Assembly: GCA_025766275.1 (NCBI GenBank)
Contig: JAFKAC010000166.1
Location: forward strand, 34,401 to 98,400
Length of the DNA: 64,000 nt
Source of the DNA: Lactarius indigo
Taxonomy: Eukaryota > Basidiomycota > Agaricomycetes > Russulales > Russulaceae
Direction of reading: 5' to 3'
Numbering within the stretch: the stretch's first letter is position 1; each line of letters begins with the position of its first letter. Below the pieces are notes generated by a model. It made no database searches, had not been told where the DNA came from, and saw only the letters and a list, made by a program, of their open reading frames with translations. The position numbers were made by a program, and so were the translations under genes. Of the stretch, positions 47,191 through 59,787 are shown one piece after another.

Positions 47191-49390
47191 ATGTCTCCCC
47201 CGACCTCTCCTCACGCCGACGACCTCGCTTCTCCTCCTCGCTCTCCTCCACACGAGCCCCATGTCTCAGACACTTCATCTTCACACAAGTGTCAGTGGCT
47301 CGATTGTACACAGGCTTTTCCAGACCCGGAGACCCTCTACAATCATCTATGCCATGATCACATAGGCAGGAAGAGCACCAACAATCTCTGTCTCACTTGC
47401 AAGTGGAGAGACTGCGTCACCACCTGCACCAAGCGTGACCACATCACTAGCCATCTCCGAGGTCTTGTTTTTTTTCCCTCTCAATTCTCCTGATCTTGTC
47501 CTCATGGTCTTCTCCCCAGTCCACACACCACTTAAACCTCACGTTTGCGAAGTCCGTCCTCCTACATGCCTCTTCGTCCTCAATGTCTGAACTGTTACTT
47601 TTAGATTTGTAAAAAGACTTTCAAACGACCCCAAGATCTCAAGAAGCACGAGAAGATTCATACGGAAGAGCATCACGCCCAGCACAAGCACTCAAAGGCC
47701 GTCACCGTCCCTGACTATGCAAGAAACCGTCGCGAACCAGTCGATGATCATAACTCTAGATTCTCTTCAAGGCCCAAACTCCAGCCCGGCCACTTTGGAG
47801 ATGGTAATTGCGCTCTCCCCATCTTCTTGTCCCTTACTCACAGGACTCCTTAGCCAGCCATTTTGGTGCATTGCCCACCCCTTCTCCGGAAGTCACGCAT
47901 CAGCAGGTATGTCAATGCCCTTGTCCATTATGAGGTGCTCACGACTTTCAAGACGCAGTTGCCATCCTGGGAGACCCTTCGTCCTGACGGCTCTTCTGCT
48001 CCGTCCACCGGCATTAAAAGATCCCATGATTATGCCGTCGCCGTTGAGGACTTTTTCCAAGATGTCAAGAAACGCCGTGTTTCACCCTCTTACAACTCCC
48101 GTATGCGATTCTAACCCCCTTCAAGTAACAACCTGTGACTCATTTCCAGCAGATATGGCCGAAAGATTGACCTCTCTCGCGTATGCAAATTCCAGTGCAA
48201 ATGTCAATTTCAATCCTCGATCTGTTTCTCTCGATATCAGGTCTCCCGAGGAGCTTGCTGCCGTCAACAACTTCCTTCTAACTCTCGGGCGTGATGTTGT
48301 TTCGGTTGAATCCCGCCCCAGCTCAAATACCCAAACGTACACCAGCTACTTTGATTATGATCAACTTAGTCATCTGGGCTTAACTGGCATGCCCGGGATA
48401 ACTACCTCGGGCACTACGGGTCATAGCCCAAGTACTTACCCAAGTACAAACGGGCAGCATCCTTCTCAGACTGCGTTCTATGCGACCAACTCAAGTGTGC
48501 GAGCTAGTCAGCCACTTACATCCTCTTCTTACGGTGGACTGTATCCTTCTGTGCACGATGTTGCCAACCCGGTCCTCTTCTCCACAGCAAACATTGAACG
48601 TCGGATGTCCAGTGGTAGCAACAGTGGCAGTGGCATTGCGCTGCCACCACCAACCTCGCCACCCTACACACCTGCGTACCAGCAACCTTCCCCTATCGGC
48701 CACATGCGCCCGACACCCCCGTTAGACCTGAGTTCTCCCCATTCGTCGTTGTCTTCACCATCAAATTCCACTCCCCCACACATGCATCAGAAAGACACCG
48801 CCATCGTTTACGACCGCTCCTCTCGCCGTGTGGCGCCCCCTGCTGTCCTCGCATCTGCAGATTACACAAGCAAGTCGATGCGCGCGGTCTTACCTCTCAA
48901 GGCCATCCCAACGCGCAGCTCGTCGCCGGAAGATTCCGAACCCGGCTCTTCGCGGCAGTCATCGCCCACGAACCCTTCGTCGCCATCCTTGCCAACGAGC
49001 TCGCTACTCGCACGTCCCTTGTACCCGCATATAAAGTCGGGCGATGATGACCTCAAGCTGCCACCGCTGCACAGGCACTACCCGACGCTTTCGCCTCCAT
49101 CGTCTCCCGTACGTGAGCACGCTGGGCCCGTACTGCCCAGTCTGCGCGAGGTGGCCGCGAGCGCAGGGACACCCACCTCTGCGTCTGGCGTGGAGGAGCG
49201 TCTGTCGCGCCGGCTGGACGGGATGAAGCTCAGCGGCCGGAGCAACGACGACCGCGCGCGGCATGCTGCCTTGATCCGTGACCTTCTTGTGACCATCAAC
49301 GAACGGTATCGCGCGCAATTTACGCCGGCACCACCCGAGTCGTCAGCGCCTACAGTACACGATGTCGAGATGCCCGCAGCGCGGGGTTGA
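47191..49390 (+). CDS. pacC: PacC/Rim101 pH-responsive zinc-finger transcription factor
   Basis: The ATG at 47191 begins [20 protein letters not shown]. Three C2H2 fingers follow: [20 protein letters not shown] then [37 protein letters not shown] spliced to [11 protein letters not shown], then [20 protein letters not shown]. The linker residues [11 protein letters not shown] and [18 protein letters not shown] are essentially invariant in PacC. Later exons give [16 protein letters not shown], matching the conserved KKRR...SY block near the proteolytic signalling region, and then [16 protein letters not shown] long Ser/Pro-rich C-terminal region ends VEMPAARG. PacC is activated by proteolysis at alkaline pH through the Pal pathway and activates or represses genes via GCCARG sites. 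Six such sites directly upstream suggest autoregulation. Confidence 0.92.
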
Positions 49391-49642
49391 GCATCGAGTT
49401 CTTTCTCAGATAGTGATTGTCACGGCTCCGTGGATATCGTAGCTCCCACGACGCCCCTTCCTTCTTGTCATTTATCGGTCTTGTTTGTGATCATATGCTC
49501 ACATTGTTCCCTCTCGTCGTTCTTGTACTACGTACGACTATAGTATCCCTCTGTCTACGGCGGTAATTCAATCGGATGTACAACCTATCTCTGTCAATGC
49601 TCCCGTGATGCCCCTGTAGGTTGCAATCCGCCCGTGTCATCG

Positions 49643-52600
49643 TCACCGCTTGAGAGTGAGTTTGATCTTGGGCGCAGTAGGCGTCTCGTCGGATGCGGCG
49701 ATGACGGGGGGGCTCGTCGCGAGCGGGGAAGGTACGTGGAGCGAGCTCTGGCCCAAGCCAAGAGAACTGCTCAGGCTGGGCGTCAGTGGCGGTGGGCTTC
49801 CCGCGGCCGCGGCCGCCGGCGTAGGTGTGGCTGGCGGTTGTGCGCCAGAGTTGAACTCCGCCCAACGTGGGCACTTGCGGTTCGTTTCTGCAAGCATGCG
49901 TGTCAGCAGATGTAATCGATTGGATGGGGCGCCGCAAACTCCAACGCACTCATATGACCCATCTGTCCGCAGTGGCCGCAGCGTCTCTGTTTTGTGTCCG
50001 ACCCAAAAGTTAAAAATACAAGATCGATCGGTTCCGCAGTCGTGCGTGCATGTGCTTACCGTCGTGTCAGGCTTGATGGGGCGATTGAGCGTCATCGGCG
50101 TGCCACCCTCCTTTGCAATTTTCGCGTTCTTGCGATGAAGGCGGCGCTCCTGGTTCTTCTTCATGCGCATAATCTCCTCCTCCAATCTGATAAATGCGCG
50201 CACTCAGTCTGTCTGTGTGTAGGGTTGATGGGAAGGGGAAGGGGTTGCGTACCGCTTCTTGGCACGGGCATCGCGGTCGATGTCGCCCGTCGGAGCCAGT
50301 GTATCGGCACCCGTTGTCTCATCCTCGATGATCTGCCGCCTGCGCACGTACGCGCGTACGACGGCCGCGTCACGCACGATTTCCGTGTTCCACTTGCCGT
50401 CGATGAGGCGTTTGATACGCAGCACTCGTCGCCCGTCCGGTCCGACACTTACATCACGATCACGCTCGATCGACGAAGCGCGACTGAACCCTGGCGACGG
50501 TGCTGCTACTGCCGCGGCAGGCACGCCTGGGAAAGCAATTGCCGGCGAGAGCGCGCGACTCTCCCTTCGCCCTATGCGCTGAGACAGCAGAGACTTGTGG
50601 TCGTCTTCGTCGTCCGACAGCTGCGGTTCGTCCTTGCGGCTCAAGGAAGCAAATTGCGCCTTCCAAATACGCTCGATCTCGGACTTGTAGATAAGTTGTT
50701 GCTCAGCTACGTTGTATCTATGTGCAGACTTTGGGCGGTTTTCGGCTTCCGCTACAAAAAAAAATGTCAGCAGAAGGGTCAAGTCGGGAACGCAGAATAT
50801 GACAAACCAAGTTTCTGCTCGTAGTCCTCGCCTGCCTTTACGAAGATGTCCTTCATTGACACACGGATGAAACTGAACGCTTCGCCACGACCGGTGGGAT
50901 CTCCATCTCCATGAAGCCGTAACATGGCCTTTGCCTGTGTAGCAAATATGAAGTTCTTCGTTGTGATCCACGGCGCAAGCTGCTGTTCAATGGACAAATG
51001 CGAGTCGTCATCGTCCCCGCCCGTATCTTGTGTGCCGCTATAACCCGCATCTTGCAGATGCCGTTGTCCAACCTGCATGCTCTCTGAAAGGACAATTTGT
51101 TCCGGTCCCACCATCTTCAACATCTCAGCCTTGCTGGGGACAACCCAGTTGGGCTTTAGACGCCAGAAACCCTGATGCGGGCCGCGTCGATGGTACTCCA
51201 TGAATTCCTAGATATTCTTGAGCACAAGAATACAGCCAGTGAACAGACACTCGCCTTTAGACGTTGGCGCATTTGCAATTCGTTCTGATCCGGGAAGTAT
51301 TTCATTAACCTCGAGATCTTCAAACGTTCGCCAGGACTTTTGGCCAGCAGCTTGTATGCAATGATTTGCAAGCGGTGTTTGATCGTGTTCGTTATCTTTC
51401 GCGAGTGGGGGCCAGGTACCTCTGTGACGGGGTAGGTCTGGCCTACAACGAACAAGTTTTTGATCTCGCGGATGTAATACTTTGATTCGCTCTTGGTAGT
51501 ATTCCTAGTCGTGGCGTCACCAAGTGAGGATTGCATAGAAAAGGAAATACTGACTTGATAACAAGGAAGTCTGTGTGATAAGGTTTATGCCGGAATAAAG
51601 GTGCTCGAATGAGATTGCTATACAAGGCCGGCATAGTTTGTCCTGGCTGAACATAGCCAAACTTCATGAAGGGAGACTCATCCTGGGGCTCTAATACGAA
51701 CGGTTCTCCGAGATCGCCCTGAACGAGATGTTAGTGACCGCACCATCAAACCTCTCCTCGAAGACCCACTTTAGGAATATGTTCGTCCTTCTCGCTCTTT
51801 TTTCGATAGTAGTTGACAAGTATACTGCCCATACCAAAATTTGCTACGATAGGCGGATGCTCTTCCTGTTACCAAGGATTTAGGGCGGACAACGCGGAGA
51901 GGACAAGGGACACTTACCGAGAACTCCCATAACACGAAATTGCTCGTATCCCTCAAGCTGAGGTCACTCGTCCGTCTTAGATTCTCCCCAACACTGCCCC
52001 CACGACCGAGCCTCCGTCCAGTCTTGTCCTTCTTCTTCTTAGCCGAGCGAACTTTGGTGAAGCGAATCTCAATGTTCGCTGGTATTTGTAATGCCGGCCG
52101 ATGGAAAGACCGCGCCTCTTGCTTCCCCAACCGTGTCTTATACTAGGCAAACGGGCCGCATTCAACACGCACTGTTTGACATAACCAAGTCGGCGACGTA
52201 CGAAAGGCAGCTGCAGCTTCTGTGAAGGATAAGCGTGCTCGACAACAAGGTCCCCAAATGTTTGCCGGACGCGATGCCGCCCACCATCCTTTGAGACATC
52301 GTAGAACTGGTCGTTGGACAAATTGAACTTGTCTTTGATCTGTGCATTGTCCATACGTAGACGCTTCCTGGGTCTGACCTCTTGAGCTACTAAAACGTTA
52401 CAATATGAAGACGAATCGAAAAGGTGGCACTGACTAGGAGGGCGCTCCTCTGGAATAATGTCGTCTCCGTTATTGAACTCGATCTGTGTGAAGTCACGAA
52501 ACGGTGCTCGGGGACCCCAGATGATGCTTTGTGTCCATGCGCCTGACTCGAGCGCCTTGTTGACAGGAGCCATAAGATCCGTTCGCGAAGGGTCAACTGG

Positions 52601-53467
52601 TGGTGGTTCATTCTCTGGCTCGAAGGCGATTTGATCTTCCCAGTTAGACAACAAGACAAGGTCAAAGGAGCGGTCGTGGAGAGGAATTGGAATGGAAGTG
52701 TCAATGCCTCCATGCTTTCGCTAGAATCATATTCGTTATAAAAGGCTCTTAGACGTACTGTAAAGAAACGCACTTCTAGAGCGGCGCGAAGGTCATGGTC
52801 AATACTTCCCGAGGAAACTACTTCCTCGACGCGCTCATTCTCCACCTGTCGTTTTGTATCCCCAACGACTCCATCGAGGAAGTTCTTTGGAACGTCCCTC
52901 TTCTTAGAATAGACCGATTCCACTGTGAACCGACGTCAGCCGACCATAGATAAATATATGGGCACGTACATTGTAAAGGTCGTTTCGCGACGCGAGACTT
53001 CTTGACAGCGAATCCTTGGAAAAGCTCTGTGAAATCCAAAACTTTATCCTTCTCAAAGGATGGGAAACGTTCGTAGACAGTCTTTGGCCTCTCGACGAGA
53101 CGTCGAACGATGCGCACACGCCGCTGCTTGGGCGGGGCCTCTGGGGACATGATCTCCATCTTCACGGGTCCCTCTTCCTCTTCTTCCTCCTTAAGTTCAC
53201 GGTCGACCTCATCCTCAAAGTCTTCTCCCTCGCCGGCGCCGACCGCACCGTCATCCTGATCCCACTTGTCGTTGTAAATCTGAGAGGAGGAAAGAGTAGG
53301 AATTCCCGATATTCCGAGGCGATTTGAAAGGCCTGCACTTGGAAGTGAGAGATCCGAAAGAATATGGTCCAAAGAAAACCCCGTCAGGGCCGATACTGCG
53401 TCGTCCTTGAGAGAAACATTGTGAGGGTGGGCAAAGAATAGTTGAACAGACGCACCTCGTTCGGCAT
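49643..53467 (-). CDS. TAF1: TFIID subunit TAF1
   Basis: A tiny first exon (MPNE, ATG at 53467) splices to DDAVSALTGFSLDHILSDLS, matching the fungal TAF1 N-terminus better than the longer open frame reaching 53651. An acidic stretch and KRRVRIVRRLVERP-like region follow (QRRVRIVRRLVERPKTVYER), then the central TAF1 domain: FGYVQPGQTMPALYSNLIRA, PLFRHKPYHTDFLVIK, YYIREIKNLFVVGQTYPVTE, VPGPHSRKITNTIKHRLQII and LKISRLMKYFPDQNELQMRQ. After this come LAPWITTKNFIFATQAKAML, EAFSFIRVSMKDIFVKAGED and WNTEIVRDAAVVRAYVRRRQ. The end carries a zinc-knuckle region (NRKCPRWAEFN) and a low-complexity tail ending KIKLTLKR. No bromodomain is present, as in other fungi, where Bdf1-type proteins supply it. It scaffolds TFIID for RNA polymerase II initiation. 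Confidence 0.9.
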
Positions 53468-53746
53468 CTGTTAAGTGGCTTTGTGTGAGTCGAGAACTGC
53501 CGTGCAGTGACCCTTTCTTCTTTATGCCTTTAGAGGTGGTGGTGAGGTCAACACGGCTCGAGTCACCGCAATTGCACTCACACCGACTGGCACCAGCGAG
53601 GGGAAGAGCGGGATGTTCGGCCCGCCAAGAGAGGCAAACAAGGACACACAATTACATCACCCAATGGCCACGTGGTTTGCACGCGTCAGGTGGACAGGAG
53701 GTTAGTGCGTGCGCGCCGTTAGGCAGCAGCAGTCAGCACAACCACC

Positions 53747-55043
53747 ATGAGACATAGGGAACCGCAACTTGACACCGAGTCTGCCACTAAAATTGAGGTG
53801 ATGCCCACACTTCTCTCCAAGTTTCACCACTTTTAACCCCTTTATTTCTTCCAGGAGTTCCGTAAGTCCGTAGAAGCTGATGCACAAGACGTGATATTCC
53901 GCGTATTTCCAAGCAAGGTAACTCAGCTTTTAATCTCGGAGAAATACTCGCTTAGTACTGTGCCCGTTTGCCCAGATTCTGTGAGGCTCTGCCGTGCTTC
54001 CGCTGCCTTCTGGCTGACACACCACATTCAGGGAGCTTCAGAATCTCATCAAGTCGACCTCGTCGCCGTCGTCGCCGTTCCATCAATCTCACGCGACAGA
54101 GTTTACAGACTCGAAGGTCTATCCCCCGCCAAGTCCCTCTAACTCTGCGGGCGAGTCGGACAAGAAAAAGCGGAAGCGTGAAGTTGAGGAGACCAATAGT
54201 CATGTTTCGAGCGACACACAACATGCGCGTTTCCCTAATGTATTTCATGCAAATCGGCACATTGTCTCGGTACACGAGACGTTGAAGAAGGAATGCGAGC
54301 AATTAATCGAGCTCACGGTTTGTCTTGCTTCTCATTCACGGGCGCGGTGTTCCATCTTACCATCGTCCAGGACAAAGTAAAGTTGTGGATCAACTTGACT
54401 ATGCCCAAGTACGCCTCGTCTCTCTCCTAATATGTAGTCGCTGACGTTTGAATTAGGATAGAGGAGTATGTGTACATTGCATCCACGCTTATTCGCTCAC
54501 CAATTCTCTCACTAGTGGCGACAATTTCGGTGTGTTAACTCGATCATTTGCCAATTAGACCGTTTCTACTCACATACGTTTTACCAAGGCGTGCAAATCC
54601 AGGAAGGTAAGGATTTGAGTGTCTCTGAGTGCATTGTTGTTTAATGGCGCTCTTGTAGAGGTCCTGAGTGAATTGCATCGCTCCCAAGAGAGCGGTTATA
54701 ACATAAGGGACTGTGTCCGACAAAACCATTTAAACAGAGCTAAGATTTCTTCGAAGATCATAAAGTATCCTCATTTGGAGGACTATGGTGTACGCCCCCT
54801 CCCCGTTCTTATTTGCTCATCGCTCACTTTTCAGTAGCTAGCGTTGAAAGAGCACGATGATAAACAACTGTACATTGCGAGGCAGAACCTTTCGGACCTT
54901 CGTAACGTGTATGCTGTCGTGACAGACATGTTACACAAGAATATTACGAAGGTGCTATCACTCCTTTCCCGATGGTGTCTGCAGCTGAATATCGCTCGTA
55001 GCTTCGCTCGCCCAAAGGTAATAACGGCGTCAACCTGTATTGA
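53747..55043 (+). CDS. proteasome activator PA28/REG-type subunit (PSME3-like)
   Basis: The exons begin MRHREPQLDTESATKIE, spliced to EFRKSVEADAQDVIFRVFPS, equivalent to the first helix of animal PA28. A variable linker with a nuclear-localisation-like run (DKKKRKREVEE) follows. Then come VHETLKKECEQLIELT, DKVKLWINLTMPKIED and GDNFGVQIQEE (the activation-loop region), VLSELHRSQESGYNIRD, NHLNRAKISSKIIKYPHLED, LKEHDDKQLYIARQNLSDLR and NVYAVVTDMLHKNITK. The last exon is LRSPKGNNGVNLY. The C-terminal Tyr and the four-helix layout match PA28-gamma, which caps the 20S proteasome as a heptamer without ATP. The junction after FPSK is uncertain, with several phase-0 donors possible. Yeasts used as models lack PA28, so its presence is notable. 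It is head-to-head with TAF1, 279 bp apart. Confidence 0.88.
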
Positions 55044-55136
55044 TATTCTTCACTCAGCACGCGGCTGTCACATCGTACCTGTCGGCACCCTACCACCCAC
55101 TTCAATCCCGTAACACGCACCCTGAACAAGGACTGC

Positions 55137-56821
55137 TCATACAGAGATCGTTTTAAATATATTGAAGCCATTTCGTGCTGTACTGATAACCGCCCCCGGA
55201 ACTTGAGGGTGCCAATGGACCTCCTTCACGTCTGTTTGTCCTTGGTGGACGAATAACAATTGAGGCGGAATATCCCGCCCGCCCTCAGGGGTATCGTCCA
55301 TTGCACCAGTCTCTTCGTCGTCCTGCTCCACAGCGAGGTCCCAAAGTGTCACTTGGTCGTCTGCTCCGGACGCGGCGAAGATAGAATCCTCTGAAGGGTG
55401 CCATTCGACGGATGTGATGGGTGCGCGGTGCCACGCAAAGGACGCGACGGGTGTAGGATCAGGTGCGGTGGTCCTGGGTAAGGCGTGCGTTAACTGAGAC
55501 TGCAACCAGCAACCCTCCAGCTACTCACCCGGTTTTCTTCACGTTTCGCAAATCCCATACTTTTATCTCACCTTCATCGCCGCCGCTAAGGAGCAGATAC
55601 GCGGTACTACGGCTCCAGCTAATCACGTTGACGTCGCTGCTATGCGCCGTTCCAATCGCTGCAACGCTTTTCCTTCCTTTACTCCGCACATCCCACATCC
55701 GTACGCTTTGGTCCGCAGAACACGACGCGAAAACTGTCGCCTCGCTTGGACTCCATTGTATGTCTTCGACACTTGATGTGTGCGAGGTAAATGGCGTATT
55801 TTGTGTGGTGAAACCCGTAGGCGTGCTTGTCGTCAAGTAGATCCTGGAATGGATGTCGCCGGTAAGTAACCGCAGTGCGCCGGTGTCGGATGCAGCCCAG
55901 TCCATCGCAAAGCCCTCGGCGCGTCCGTGGGCTTCGACAGTGTACCGAGGCTTCTCGGTGCGCTCCTTGTCCGCGGTTGTGCCAGGGGTGTCTAGTGCGT
56001 AGATGAGCGGGCGCACGTCCCAGATGTGAACCTTGCCAGTCTCGGCCCAGCTTGCGACGTAATATGGCCGCGATGGTGCGGGTAGTGGTTGTCCGGCAGG
56101 AAGAGGTTGCGCGCGCACGCGGTTCACGCCGCCAAAATGTGGTACAGAGCGATAGTCAAGTATGGCGTCCTCATCCAGATTGTCGTCGTCGTCGTCATCG
56201 TCATCGTCGTCATCGCTCTCTGGAAATGTGAGCGAACTATATATATATATATTACGAGTAATTCGAGAGTAGATGGTGCACCTCCATCTTTTTGTGTTTT
56301 GTGGAGCTGTGTCATCTTGAAGACTGATAGCTCGTTCTTTTTTGCGGCGTCTGCCTGCGACCCGGCGACGATCCACGCGGTCGCGGGAAAGCGCTGACGC
56401 TGATCTCCCTCGTCGTCACGGAGCACATCGAACGAAAGGCAAGGCCAGTTCGCATTCATCGTGTGCCGCATGAGGTACACCGAGTCGTCAGGCTCGAGAA
56501 TTTCATCTTTACCCAGAGTGTGCACGCCCGGGATGAACACGTTCGGCACCCGTGGCTTCTCCTCGGACTCCTCTATCGGGGGCATGACCCCGTCGTCAAC
56601 TTCCATGCCCGCGCCTGCAGAATACTACACCGATCAATTCCGCGCAGGCGAGTAATCGATCTCATCGCACCGTCCTCCTCATCGCGCTCAATCTCATCTT
56701 CCCAGGCATCTTCAAACTCGCCCATCTCATCCTCCGTGGGCTTCGTGCGCGCCTGGTCGCTGACGCTGCGGCTGACTTTTTCTGGCCCTGGAGACGCATC
56801 GATGGCTGTTCGCTTCGGCAT
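55137..56821 (-). CDS. RRB1: Rrb1/GRWD1-type WD40 ribosome-assembly chaperone
   Basis: The ATG at 56821 gives MPKRTAIDASPGPEKVSRSV, then an acidic segment (EFEDAWEDEIERDEEDGAM). Splicing gives GMEVDDGVMPPIEE and VFIPGVHTLGKDEILEPDDS, then VYLMRHTMNANWPCLSFDVL, the CAF1C_H4-binding region of Rrb1/GRWD1. A run of 12 or more Asp lies between the first and second propeller parts. Blades include PYYVASWAETGKVHIWDVRP, EGFAMDWAASDTGALRLLTG, SSVEDIQWSPSEATVFASCS, VNVISWSRSTAYLLLSGGDE and ITSVEWHPSEDSIFAASGAD. It ends GFNIFKTISV. The protein guards newly made ribosomal protein L3 and is needed for 60S assembly. A (TA)n stretch lies in the intron near 56238-56251. Confidence 0.9.
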
Positions 56822-57092
56822 GTCTGTCACACAAGGAGGTCGTACACACACCGTCGGAAGCGGCCCGATAAGAAGCGCAACCCGTCGGAATTGTTGACTG
56901 ACTAATCGCCGAGGCCGTACAGCAGCGCTCACACTTACACGTGCTTACACAAATACGGTCTGCCATGTCACTGTCACCATTCCTCAGGAATGATGCCGTG
57001 GGCGACTACTCCAGCATAAATACCCTTGCTGTCTTGACAACAATGTACAACACTTGTCGTCTCAAATCGCTCAGTCTTGAAATCATTCGACC

Positions 57093-57878
57093 ATGTCTTC
57101 TGTGACCGTCACTCTTCCCTCAAAGTAAAGTCCTTCTCGGTGTATCCAAAGCGGATGGCTCACGCGTACCTAGTTTTCCCTGGGTAGTCGCATCAATCTT
57201 TTCCATAGTGCCAGTGGTGCAATGGCAGATGACTCTCGTGGTCCAGGCGAGGGAGAAGGCGGGCATCAAGTATCCCCAGCGTGAGCCACGTTGCACCAGA
57301 TAGCCTCACAGCTTCCCAGTTGACCCTTACCTGGTTCAGTGTACGCAGAGAAAGCAGAACAGGAAGCCTCTGAGGATGCAAGGATATTCAACTGTGTACA
57401 GCGTGAGACATGACCCCCTTTTTTCGTGGTGACTCACTCTGAGGACTTTCATTGCGCAGGGGCGCACCAGAATACGCTTGAGAATGTGCCTCCAATGGTC
57501 TTGTCGTGAGTTTGCCGTTCTCTCTATATATTCATGGAACTAACCCCATCGCAACGAATAGGACTCTGGTCAGTGCCATACGCTATCCAACATTAGCCGC
57601 CGTTGGATGCGGAATTTGGTCCTTCGCGCGCATTTTTTACACAATAGGTTATTCCACTGGAGAACCAAGCGAGGTATGTCTTTGTCTAAATCAACCGTAG
57701 CCAGCCGATCTGACTGCCACATCTTCACACAGCGTTCTCGGGGCTTTAGCTCCCTCTATGTGCAATTACGTAAGGGAGCTTCCCCTTTATGTATCCGCCG
57801 TTTCTGACAGCATTTCCTTTAGTTATGAGTATTCTTGCCGCAAAAGTCGTTATTGACCTGATCACGACGGGTGTCTAA
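57093..57878 (+). CDS. MAPEG protein, microsomal glutathione S-transferase 3 type
   Basis: The exons read MSSVTVTLPS, spliced to NFPWVVASIFSIVPVVQWQM (TM1), then VVQAREKAGIKYPQ and LYAEKAEQEASEDARIFNC. The signature RIFNCVQRAHQNTLENVPPM contains the FNCxQRxHQNxLE motif that defines MGST3-like MAPEG enzymes. The next exons give LVSAIRYPTLAAVGCGIWSF, ARIFYTIGYSTGEPSE and, after a GTAAGG-type intron, MSILAAKVVIDLITTGV. Four membrane helices and about 150 aa are expected. The active site binds glutathione, and the family reduces lipid hydroperoxides or conjugates electrophiles at the ER or mitochondrial membrane. The segment RSRGFSSLYVQL is a less certain exon. Confidence 0.85.
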
Positions 57879-58318
57879 ACGAAACCTTACCTTTCCACCG
57901 TTTCGTCCGAAACTCACTACTCTACCCTGTCGATTGACCCGGATGTATCATATATAATCTGATGATAATAATGGCGATCTATGCTAACTAAAAAGCGCCT
58001 TTACGCTAGTGTCCATGCTGCGGCAACGTGTGCTTTCAGGGTTATAATCGATGTTACCATGTGGATATATGTTCTCCTCCGCCATATGTAACGCTGAGCG
58101 ACAACACTGGAATCCATAGCACTGCAGTGTAGCCTGTCCTGACGTGGGGACGTCTTGTATCAGAGCGTGCCCACAATATTTACGTGCCGTCTTTGCTTGC
58201 ACTGGGAACAGAAACGACGGGCCGGTACGGTGCGAGTATGTTCACCCGTCACTGTAGCCGTAATTAAGTGCCGCTAAGTACATCCGTACCTTTCACCATC
58301 TCACCCACCAATTTCATA
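57879..58318. other. spacer upstream of the Ser/Pro-rich gene
   Basis: No gene is seen. The last part just before 58319 is pyrimidine-rich, as often found at fungal promoters. Confidence 0.45.
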
Positions 58319-59787
58319 ATGTCCAAAACACCCCACCTTCCAAGACCTTCCCTTCCTACTTCATCCACGGATTTTGCCCTTCGAGCGTCCTCGTCCACCC
58401 TCCAGTCACCAACTGACGAGTTCACAGGCTTAAACCCCCTACTCTTTCGATTTCGCCGCCCTAGTCTGCTTTCCCCAAAGTATATATCAGAATCGCGCCT
58501 ATCGAGCCCCTTAGCCACGTCATTTACCTCTCCACTGCGGCCCTCCTCAGCCTCAGAAGTCGATAGAGAGCGTATATGGGCAGAGCCTGGTTCTGCCTCT
58601 GAGAGCTCGGAAAACAATACGCCACCCCTCAACGGAAGTGAAGCAGATAAGGACGCAGGCCAGGACAGCGACAGCTTAATGAGAACAAGCAGACCCCAGA
58701 CTCCACCCCCACGCAATCCATCCTCATCAAGCATGGACGTCATCGCCGAATCCTCATATCTGCCACATCTGAGACGCCTGTCTCACCCCGTAAGTCACGT
58801 GATCATATCTCCTTTGTTGTAAACAGCTCAGGTATAATCTAGCTTAAGCTACCGCGCATCCTGAATTTAGTCCGAGAATCCTCCCGCCCAGATGAGAACG
58901 AGGTCAAATCCGAGGCCCAATTCCAACGCCTCGTCGCATCGTTCTCAGAATTACCTACGCAACCGCGCACCCCACGCGCACCGTCGGACAGGGGCCGTTA
59001 TCCTGAAGAAGCCTCCGAGGACCGGGATTCGCAACTCTGCCAAACACCTAGTGATGACAGTGATTACGACGAACCCGACGGCATCCCGTTCGCATTTTCG
59101 GCACCAACACAAGAACCAATCACAATTAGGACACGTACTCCCGGCGCCAGCGTGAGCGGAAGTCTATGTGGCGACGACCCATGCATTGATAGCCCTGGGG
59201 CTGCCATGGATATTGACATGGTCGGGGTTCTCCATCACATTCTCGCCGTATGCCCATATTGATGCGGAATGCAGCCCCCCTCGCTCTTCGGCTCGCCCGC
59301 CGCAGCGTCGCTCCACCAATGGAGATACACACCGCCACCGACGGCATCCTCTGCTGTGCGCACGAGCAAACGAAAATGCAGGTTTTCCTTCTATTTATAC
59401 TCGCCGTTTTCCCGTAGCTGATATGGGGTTGCAGACGACGACCGATTCGATCCGTACCCAACTTCCTCCAAACGCCGCGCTGTCTCGCCTTCGGTATCCT
59501 ATCTACGTGAGAACCACACATCACTCTCCCCGATCTACATCCCACGCTCGGGCTCTTCGTCGCGCACACCCATTCCCATACCTATCACTTCTTCCGCTGC
59601 CGGATCCGTCGCGTCATCGCCGATTTCGCACAGTGGAACTTTGCCATTTGCGAGCCCTACGATGCGTGCAACGATGGGACTTGCGAGTCCTATCACGCGG
59701 CCAATGCGCATGAGCAGGCGAATAGACGGAGAAGACCGGGAGATCGACGGGACTGGGGAGGCTGTCAATGGCCTCTCGCTCGCTTGA
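58319..59787 (+). CDS. unrecognised Ser/Pro-rich, probably nuclear protein
   Basis: The ATG at 58319 opens MSKTPHLPRPSLPTSSTDFA, then a Ser/Pro-rich segment containing GLNPLLFRFRRPSLLSPKYI and PQTPPPRNPSSSS. After an intron near 58795-58870 the frame continues RESSRPDENEVKSEAQFQRL, then an acidic part (TPSDDSDYDEPDGIPFAF) and a CIDSPGAAMDIDM region. Later exons read PPSLFGSPAAASLHQWRYTP, then PPPTASSAVRTSKRK, DDDRFDPYPTSSKRRAVSPS, VSYLRENHTSLSPIYIP and a low-complexity end VNGLSLA. The basic KRRAVSP and TSKRK patches beside DPYP motifs look like a conserved nuclear protein with phosphorylation sites, but I recognise no domain. Exon borders around 59210-59440 are approximate. Confidence 0.65.

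Noticed and set aside
49994..50824. 276-codon plus-strand frame
   Set aside because: It is antisense to TAF1 exons with strong conservation.
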